From Oligoflexales bacterium (GTDB taxonomy: Bacteria > Bdellovibrionota_B > Oligoflexia > Oligoflexales > JAGOVF01): 50,553 bases of DNA. The translations under genes and the position numbers were made by a program. Positions 45,117-50,553 of the stretch are shown in pieces (the first letter of the stretch is position 1; every line of letters begins with the position of its first letter). The notes beneath the pieces are model-generated. The model saw nothing but the letters and a program-made list of their open reading frames with translations, ran no database searches and had not been told where the DNA came from. The stretch is from NCBI GenBank assembly GCA_018060885.1, contig JAGOVF010000006.1, positions 1-50,553 of the forward strand, written 5' to 3'.

Positions 45117-45785
45117 TTACTTTTTCTTTGTTTTTTTGGTGCTTTTCTTAGCTGGAATAGCACTCGCTTTTTTAACGACTTTTTTCTTGCTAGCTACGCT
45201 GGCGGTGCCGCTTGCTTTTTTCTTCGCAACTGGAGCTGCTTTTTTTACTGTACTTACTTTTGATTTTTTAGCTGACTTTTGCGTGTTTGCTTCTTCTTTA
45301 GCCGTTGGCTTTTCGGTCTTCTTTGCCGCTTTTTCTATTGGCTTGAGTACCGGCTTTTCTGCTGCTTTTACTGTTTTTTCTACTGTCTTAATTGCTTTTT
45401 CTGCTGGTTTTGCTGTTTTTTCTACTGGTTTTGCTACCGGCTTCTCTGGTTTTCTCTCCGCAGTCTTTTCTAATTTTCTTTCCTCTGGCTTGGCTGCAAC
45501 TTCTTTCTCGCTTGCTTGATTAATGGTTTCTTCACTTAATTCCATCTCTTTAGTAATAAGATTAAAAACTCGCGACCATAAGCTGCGATCTTTGCGCAAC
45601 CAAGCTTCAAACAGCTTGCGAGCTGGGCGATTAATGAGAGCTTCATATAAAAAATACTGACTAAAACTTTTTGGGTCAGTGCGTTTTTTCAATTCGAAAA
45701 CATGGTGTGGCAGAATTAATAATTCTGATCCACGCGCTTTAAGGAGAACAGAGTCTTGAATTGGCATCATTTCTACTTCTAGCAC
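45117..45785 (-). CDS. unknown protein with histone-H1-like Lys/Ala/Pro tail
   Basis: A 222-residue protein. The N-terminal 85 residues are a small globular region with FSQYFLYEALINRPARKLFEA. From about 90 the sequence is Lys/Glu/Pro/Ala, with repeats such as KPVEKTAKPAEKA, then more basic, ending KKSTKKTKKK, as in histone H1-like nucleoid proteins. GTG 45785 has AGAGG upstream; ATGs at 45770/45767 are alternatives. DNA or RNA binding is likely but not shown. Confidence 0.65.
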   Translation of the reverse strand: MLEVEMMPIQDSVLLKARGSELLILPHHVFELKKRTDPKSFSQYFLYEALINRPARKLFEAWLRKDRSLWSRVFNLITKEMELSEETINQASEKEVAAKPEERKLEKTAERKPEKPVAKPVEKTAKPAEKAIKTVEKTVKAAEKPVLKPIEKAAKKTEKPTAKEEANTQKSAKKSKVSTVKKAAPVAKKKASGTASVASKKKVVKKASAIPAKKSTKKTKKK

Positions 45786-45850
45786 TTTTTACCTCTTTTT
45801 TACTTTGGGTTCAGTATTGTAGCCTCAGTGATTAACTTACAATAAGTCCT

Positions 45851-46660
45851 TTAACTATTACTGGGTTGTGAAGATGTTGCAAGCTTTTTGCTTTTACAAT
45901 CTGCATCATCGCCTGCTTGCATCCCTTCTGCTTCCAAAATTGCGGCCGCTTTATGACGCGCCCGATAGACCTTAAATGGGAAATATTTCGATTCACTGGA
46001 TGCCCCATAACCTACGATTTGTTTTAGGAAAAATCCACGAAAATAGCGTTCCATGAGTAACCATGAAGCTTCCAAAGAGGGGCTAAAAGTTAACTGGCTA
46101 CAGTCAATAATCAAGTTCCACTTCGAATGCCATTGCATGAGATTATTTGTGAGTTTGCTTTTAAGAATTGCTAACTGCTCTTGGCTATTAATTTCCACAG
46201 CCGAACTAAAAGAGAGTTCAACCGTATGCTGGCGAAAGTGGTTTTCGAGAACAATCATCTGGCGAAAATCAGTTTTTTCTCGCTTGTTATTTGTCTCACG
46301 GATACCGAGCTCTGTAAGCGCTTCTTCTTCCGTTAATTTAACAGGAAAAGGTAGTTGCTCGTGGCCTAAGTTTTTATCAAAACCCCAACCTACCGCTTTG
46401 CGCAAAAACAAACCGCTTAAAAATTTATGCATCACAATGAGACTTTTTTGAATCTCTTCATTGTTCTGAATACTAAGTAATCGACAATCTACTAAGCATT
46501 TATAAGGTGAATGCCAGGTCTTTAATCCATCCGTCCATTGTTGACGCCAGACTAAAACATCTTCTTTGCTTTTTAGTACAGTGGGAGCAGAAAAAGCCTG
46601 AGACATAAGCTTTTTTTGGTAATCGTGTTCAAATAAAAGCTTTAACTGAGGAGTTTCCAA
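45851..46660 (-). CDS. unknown protein with two copies of a ~90-residue domain
   Basis: A 269-residue protein with two homologous halves. Repeat 1 (about 20-115) contains WHSPYKCLVDCRLL and FLRKAVGWG before PFPV; repeat 2 (about 155-245) contains WHSKWNLIIDCSQL and FLKQIVGYG before PFKV. The order WHS-x(3)-LIDC-...-VG(W/Y)G-...-PF is kept in both. The LIDC strand recalls STAS/SpoIIAA-like folds, but no family could be named. The C-terminal 25 residues look disordered. Confidence 0.65.
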   Translation of the reverse strand: METPQLKLLFEHDYQKKLMSQAFSAPTVLKSKEDVLVWRQQWTDGLKTWHSPYKCLVDCRLLSIQNNEEIQKSLIVMHKFLSGLFLRKAVGWGFDKNLGHEQLPFPVKLTEEEALTELGIRETNNKREKTDFRQMIVLENHFRQHTVELSFSSAVEINSQEQLAILKSKLTNNLMQWHSKWNLIIDCSQLTFSPSLEASWLLMERYFRGFFLKQIVGYGASSESKYFPFKVYRARHKAAAILEAEGMQAGDDADCKSKKLATSSQPSNS

Positions 46661-46695
46661 AATGCTTCCTTATTTTTAACAAGCGCAGCTGAATT

Positions 46696-47955
46696 CTATA
46701 ATTGCAACTGCTTTTCCAATTCCATACGAAGCGTGAAATAATCTCTATCTCCAATGTAGTTATGTCCATTGATATAGAGAGCTGGTGTGCCTTGAACTCC
46801 AGCAGCATTTCCTTGTTTTATGTCGTTTTGAATTTTTTCAAATCGCGATTCTGCCGTTAAACATTCTTGAATTTGCGCTTGTGATAAACCAGACTTCAGT
46901 GCCCAGCTCTGCAATTGCTCGCTATTAATAGAATCTTGATTTTCGAAAAGTAGGTCATGAAATTGCCAAAATTTACCCGCTGTGCCAACACAGCGCGCCA
47001 AAACTGCAGCGTCACATGCAAATTCATGTAGTTTGCGGCTTATCCCCGGATTACATTTTTGGTCCAAAGGGTAATTTTTAAAAACAAAAAGGACTCTATC
47101 CTTATACTCTTCTTTTAGTCTTTTAATTAATGCTGCCATTTGCGAACAAGCAGGACATTGAAAATCGGCAAACTCTACGACAACCACTTTTGCATCATCG
47201 GATCCGTAACGATAATCTTCACCGAAGCCGGAATAAGCAGTTTTATCGACAGGTAGTTCAAATTTCTGCGTAGAAAGATTTTTTTGTCCGTTAGGTGTTA
47301 ACACGGCATCATCCAATTGATTTTGCGGCATGGAAGTGCCGAATATATTGAATGCAAGTAATGCTATCAAAAGACCGGCAAATGCAGGAGCTGAAGCTTG
47401 GGCGCTCCCTTTTAAATCAAAAGGAGCTTTCATTTGTTTATAAAAACTAAATGCCACCACCCCCTGAAGTAGGGTAATAAGATAGGTCGCAATGCAAGAA
47501 AGACAATAGGATTTAATGACTGTAGCTGAAATCGTCGCTAACACCCCAGAACTAACGACTCCCGCTATTGCCATAGCGATATAAATAAAGATGAGATTAA
47601 ATTTCTTCGAAGCTGAATCTTCTCTAAACGCATAAAAAAGAATAAATAAAATTCCGAGAAAAAAACCAAGTCCATAAAATCCTAGGGGTATCCCGAAAAC
47701 TTCAGAATAAGCACTATTTGCAACCGCATCACAGCTAAATTGCTGATTAATATTACAAGAAAAGTCCGTGACCCCCTGTTTCTTGAGCGCCATGTGGTGC
47801 ATAATAGCATAAGTAGCAGAGGCAATACCTGCTAGTGCTAAAACCAACGCGCTATAGAAACTAAAAAGATTTAGATTTTGTGAACGGGTCGTTAAAAAAT
47901 CTTTCTGGCTCAATGATTCTTGATCCGAATGCGCGCTTGTTTGTTTTGAACTCAT
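46696..47955 (-). CDS. VKOR-DsbA fusion, disulfide-forming membrane protein
   Basis: A 419-residue inner-membrane protein. The N-terminal half is a vitamin K epoxide reductase domain: periplasmic cysteines in FSCNINQQFSCD, then the CLSC redox pair (SYCLSCIATY) in a hydrophobic four- to five-helix bundle. The C-terminal half is a DsbA-like thioredoxin domain with CPAC and the cis-Pro loop GTPALYING. Such fusions make disulfides in exported proteins by passing electrons to quinone, replacing DsbA/DsbB. Confidence 0.93.
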   Translation of the reverse strand: MSSKQTSAHSDQESLSQKDFLTTRSQNLNLFSFYSALVLALAGIASATYAIMHHMALKKQGVTDFSCNINQQFSCDAVANSAYSEVFGIPLGFYGLGFFLGILFILFYAFREDSASKKFNLIFIYIAMAIAGVVSSGVLATISATVIKSYCLSCIATYLITLLQGVVAFSFYKQMKAPFDLKGSAQASAPAFAGLLIALLAFNIFGTSMPQNQLDDAVLTPNGQKNLSTQKFELPVDKTAYSGFGEDYRYGSDDAKVVVVEFADFQCPACSQMAALIKRLKEEYKDRVLFVFKNYPLDQKCNPGISRKLHEFACDAAVLARCVGTAGKFWQFHDLLFENQDSINSEQLQSWALKSGLSQAQIQECLTAESRFEKIQNDIKQGNAAGVQGTPALYINGHNYIGDRDYFTLRMELEKQLQL

Positions 47956-48056
47956 TTCCTCGGCTCCCTCTCAATACATGACAACAGTTCAATTTTGACA
48001 ATTGGACATTATTTTAACTGATTTTTCGCAATTATATTATATAAAAAGAAAAAATC

Positions 48057-48085
48057 TTGACTCTATTGAAGCTTATATCTATACA
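48057..48085 (+). promoter_or_regulatory. sigma70-type promoter for tRNA-Ala
   Basis: TTGACT (48057-48062), a 17-base spacer and TATACA (48080-48085). Transcription would start near 48092, about 60 bases before the tRNA. Confidence 0.75.
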
Positions 48086-48150
48086 AAAAGACTCTTTTTA
48101 ACTGTCGTTCGACCAAATATCTCTTATGTTCGGTCTAAAAGCTGTTTTGA

Positions 48151-48226
48151 GGGGGTATAGCTCAGTTGGTAGAGCGTTGCAATGGCATTGCAAAGGCCAG
48201 CGGTTCGACTCCGCTTACCTCCACCA
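48151..48226 (+). tRNA. tRNA-Ala (anticodon GGC), CCA encoded
   Basis: A 76-base cloverleaf. Acceptor GGGGGTA pairs with TACCTCC (one G-T pair), D arm GCTC/GAGC, anticodon stem TTGCA/TGCAA with loop ATGGCAT giving anticodon GGC, T arm AGCGG-TTCGACT-CCGCT, and CCA encoded in the DNA. It stands alone, not in an rRNA operon in this window. Confidence 0.95.
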
Positions 48227-48429
48227 TGCTTTCTTAGAGCCCAAATCTTAATGTTTTTATCCCAAATCTCGCGTTGTTTTCTTAGTTTTTTAATTAATTA
48301 ATAAGCCTGCATCTATAGTTTTTCCTTATGACAGCCATAAACTGAATCAATTATCCCTATGGAAACGTACCTGATATCTGTGTGGATAAGGGGATGATTG
48401 AAATTGCCTAAATTCAAAAGGAGAAAGAA

Positions 48430-48963
48430 ATGAGTCATAGGTCAAAAGCGTTTTTTGGATTTTTTTTATTTATTTTAGGTGCAACACCTTCATACTCTCA
48501 AGGCTCTAGTGTAAGCGATATCAAATCAATAAAAGAGATTGTCGAGATCCCCTTGATTTTTGGGGACAGTGTTGTTCTCGGCCAGCTTTGTTACCCAGGA
48601 ATAGACTCTACTGATCTAGGAGTTCCTGCGCCAATAAATGGTGTAAGCACAATTGTGTCTCCTGGGGGCCAAAACATCACAGTTACAAAGAAAGAAATAG
48701 ACCTTGCTGTATTGAATAATAAGGTGCGCGCAATCGATAAGGCAAAGTGGGACTGTGCCCAAGAAGCTAAGCGCTCTAATCTTGGCGTAAAGGACCCAAC
48801 TCTTCACCATGTTGAGTTAGTAGAAGAACGTCCTTTCCTTCTATCAATTACCTGTATGTATAGTTACGCCCTGGAAAGTACCTGGGAGTTAATTGCGGCA
48901 AGAGACACACAAAAATTCAGGTGTATCGATAACGCAATTTTTAATCTAACAGCCGTAAGATAA
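48430..48963 (+). CDS. small secreted protein, unknown
   Basis: A 177-residue protein with a signal peptide (cut near SYSQ) and a strong ribosome binding site (AAAGGAG). The mature part has four cysteines (in GQLCYPG, KWDCAQE, ITCMYSY, FRCIDNA) that could form disulfides. The neighbourhood gives no clue to function. Confidence 0.7.
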   Translation: MSHRSKAFFGFFLFILGATPSYSQGSSVSDIKSIKEIVEIPLIFGDSVVLGQLCYPGIDSTDLGVPAPINGVSTIVSPGGQNITVTKKEIDLAVLNNKVRAIDKAKWDCAQEAKRSNLGVKDPTLHHVELVEERPFLLSITCMYSYALESTWELIAARDTQKFRCIDNAIFNLTAVR

Positions 48964-49001
48964 GTTTCAGTATCATCCCCCCGATACAGAGGAAAATCAA
49001 A

Positions 49002-49694
49002 TTGCAAAAATCTATAATACAAAAGCTTGAATCCATTAAAGTAAAACTGTCCATTAAAATTATCTGGCGTTTTTTTCCCCAAAAACTACATGAAAGCCTT
49101 AGAAATTACGTAGCCATAGAGGCAGACAGCTGCTGGCAGCTACTCAATCAGTTCAAGAAAATCCAAAACCCAACTAATAAGCTGCGCTTATTTCAACAAG
49201 CTATTGAAGAACGCAAGCACAGCGAATTGTTTTTACGCGAGTATAAAAAACTGACGAAGACTTCAGTGAAATCACAGAATATGAAACGTGAAGCAATTAT
49301 TAAAAAGTCTCAACCTGAGAGTGAATTTTATAGCTATTGTTTTGTAGGTGAACAATTTGCAGCAGAACACTTTTTTCTCATACAAAAATGCCTACCCGAA
49401 GGTTCTCTAAAACGAACGTTTCGGCGCATCTTAAAAGATGAAGCAAAGCATATGCACAGCGCAAAATTTAATGCCGATGAAGTCGGCGTGGATTTAAATA
49501 CCTTCTTAAAAGCTAATAGGAAGTTTATTTGGCAACGGCGTAAACAAGCTTGGATTGAACAAGGTCAAGTTATAGTCGCCAAAGCTGGATTGCTCATTCT
49601 TGCCCTGACTTATTTAGTTATAGGCCCCTTCGCAACTTTGCAGTGCCGACGGCGATTGTGGGGACACCCAATTAAACGCAATTTCTCTGATTGA
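49002..49694 (+). CDS. ferritin-like diiron protein
   Basis: A 230-residue protein starting at TTG 49002 with GAGGA upstream. The helices carry the ferritin-like four-helix pattern: an early glutamate in AIEADSC, EERKH (E-x2-H), then GEQFAAEHFF and KDEAKH (E-x2-H), which together give a set of E...ExxH...E...ExxH ligands. The C-terminus has a hydrophobic helix (AGLLILALTYLVIGPFATL) that may anchor it in the membrane. It lies 12 bases before the carbamoyltransferase, so the two may act on one product. Confidence 0.7.
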   Translation: MQKSIIQKLESIKVKLSIKIIWRFFPQKLHESLRNYVAIEADSCWQLLNQFKKIQNPTNKLRLFQQAIEERKHSELFLREYKKLTKTSVKSQNMKREAIIKKSQPESEFYSYCFVGEQFAAEHFFLIQKCLPEGSLKRTFRRILKDEAKHMHSAKFNADEVGVDLNTFLKANRKFIWQRRKQAWIEQGQVIVAKAGLLILALTYLVIGPFATLQCRRRLWGHPIKRNFSD

Positions 49695-49706
49695 AAAGGT
49701 CCTGAA

Positions 49707-50492
49707 ATGTATACTCTTGGCTTATCCTTTGGCTTTCATGACTCGGCTGTGGCCCTGCTGCATAACGACCAGTTGGTCTATGCCAGTCACGAAGAACGTT
49801 TGAGTTTAAGTAAACACGACGATAGTTTCCCTGCCTTGGCTATAGACAAAGCTTTAGCTGAGAATGGTCTTGAACTTAGAGACATTAATCGCATTGCCTA
49901 TTATGAGAGTCCAGAACTCAAGTTTACTCGTATACTCAGCTCCAGTTTGGCAGAATATCCTTTTGGAATAAAAGATTTTTGTTACTCCATGCAGTCTTGG
50001 CTCAGTCATAAAATCTGGCTTAGAACTCAACTTGAGAAGTATTTTCAACTTGATGCCGATAAAATCGATTTCTTTGAGCACCACGACTCGCATGCAATGC
50101 AAGCTTTTGTTGGATCTGGTTTTTATTCAGCTGCTATTTTAGTCATTGATGCCGTAGGCGAATGGGCAACTAGCAGTATCTATCAGGCAAAGTACAAAGA
50201 TCAAAAGTTTTTCTTAGAAAAAAAATGGCAACAAGACTTTCCTCATTCTCTTGGTTTGTTTTACTCTGCAATGACGGCCTATCTTGGATTCCAACCTATG
50301 AACGATGAGTGCAGCCTCATGGCCTTGGCAGCTTTTGGTAAACCGCGCTTTTATGAACAGCTCAAACAGTTGGTTTTTGATGGAGACTTAGAGACATTTC
50401 ATATCAATAATAAATTTCTCAACTTCAATCGTTATGTTGGTGAACCTTTTACAACGAAGTTCACTCACACTGTGCAGTCCGCGCTCGTTTGA
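49707..50492 (+). pseudogene. NodU/CmcH-family carbamoyltransferase, truncated
   Basis: Carbamoyltransferases of this family have about 550-600 residues; only the first 261 are present before TGA 50490. The N-terminal Kae1-like domain is intact: GFHDSAVALL, SHEERLSL, EHHDSHAMQA, VIDAVGEW and YSAMTAYLGF. The remaining domains are absent. Stops occur in all three frames by 50514, so a single frameshift cannot restore it. A mobile-element insertion, gene decay or a natural short form are options. An inverted repeat begins at the break point. Confidence 0.75.
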
Positions 50493-50532
50493 CACAAATA
50501 TAGCCAAAAATTAAGATAGGATCATGTGTCAA
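50489..50532. promoter_or_regulatory. promoter-like sequence with inverted repeat at carbamoyltransferase break
   Basis: TTGACACA (50489-50496) is an inverted repeat of TGTGTCAA (50525-50532). TTGACA (50489-50494), a 17-base spacer and TAAGAT (50512-50517) also look like a promoter reading rightward. It could be an element end, an operator, or the promoter of the next gene. Confidence 0.35.
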
Positions 50533-50553
50533 TTCACTTGTAACTATTTGAAT

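Noticed and set aside
45136-45519. Plus-strand ORF with hydrophobic Phe/Ala-rich repeats
   Set aside because: It is the mirror of the Lys/Ala/Pro-rich tail of the minus-strand gene, a known artefact of such composition.
1-50553. CRISPR arrays, rRNA genes, prophage or integron
   Set aside because: No spaced direct repeats, rRNA stretches or phage structural or integrase genes were seen.

Overview
The window looks like chromosomal DNA from an AT-rich, Gram-negative bacterium, most plausibly of the Bdellovibrionota / former Deltaproteobacteria. The cell has an outer membrane: there are lipoproteins with lipoboxes, beta-barrel proteins, a heptose phosphatase and an O-antigen-ligase-like protein. 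A block of TPR proteins, a beta-barrel and a short secreted protein resembles the periplasmic/outer-membrane part of the myxobacterial gliding (Glt) machinery. TTG and GTG starts are common, usually behind a good ribosome binding site. The phylum call is inference from gene content; no 16S or similar marker is present. No phage, integron or CRISPR array was seen.

Layout. 1-2265: 3' part of lon. 2266-2777: non-coding, with a 45-bp perfect inverted repeat and an AT-rich palindrome. 2778-7927: plus-strand housekeeping genes (def, rpe, hutH, rhomboid protease, DUF374 acyltransferase); rpe can only be read in full through a frame change at an A10 tract. 7937-11409: two unknown proteins, two small membrane proteins and an mqnC-like radical SAM gene (futalosine menaquinone route). 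11606-14181: rplS, a small secreted protein, then yraN-rnhB and trxA on the minus strand. 14497-21595: beta-barrel/TPR/lipoprotein envelope cluster. 21613-27616: a barrel, O-antigen ligase-like protein, PilZ protein, CpoB-like lipoprotein, LysM lipoprotein and a gene with a damaged or cryptic start. 27878-31896: secreted protein, dprA overlapping a lone CpaF-type ATPase, DEAD-box helicase. 32041-36370: a small protein, a CpoB-like protein, tsaD, rsmA, a [2Fe-2S] ferredoxin and dapD. 36389-41175: dapC-like aminotransferase, kynA, RNA methyltransferase and a secreted Cys/His candidate hydrolase. 41409-44179: REC-PilZ regulator, cheV, CPBP protease and BFD-like protein. 44207-47955: gmhB, three unknown genes (one Lys/Ala/Pro-rich, one with an internal duplication) and a VKOR-DsbA fusion. 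48151-48226: tRNA-Ala(GGC) with a clear promoter. 48430 to end: a secreted protein, a ferritin-like diiron protein and a carbamoyltransferase that stops after its N-terminal part.

Functional links. dapC-like and dapD supply diaminopimelate; tsaD, rsmA, the RNA methyltransferase, rplS and the helicase serve translation and RNA. The REC-PilZ protein, CheV and the YcgR-like PilZ protein point to chemotaxis and c-di-GMP control of surface behaviour, consistent with a Glt-like envelope complex. The strongest unusual signals are the rpe frame change, the long inverted repeat after lon, the Glt-like block without a motor, the dprA-ATPase overlap, the tandem-duplicated unknown domain and the truncated carbamoyltransferase.
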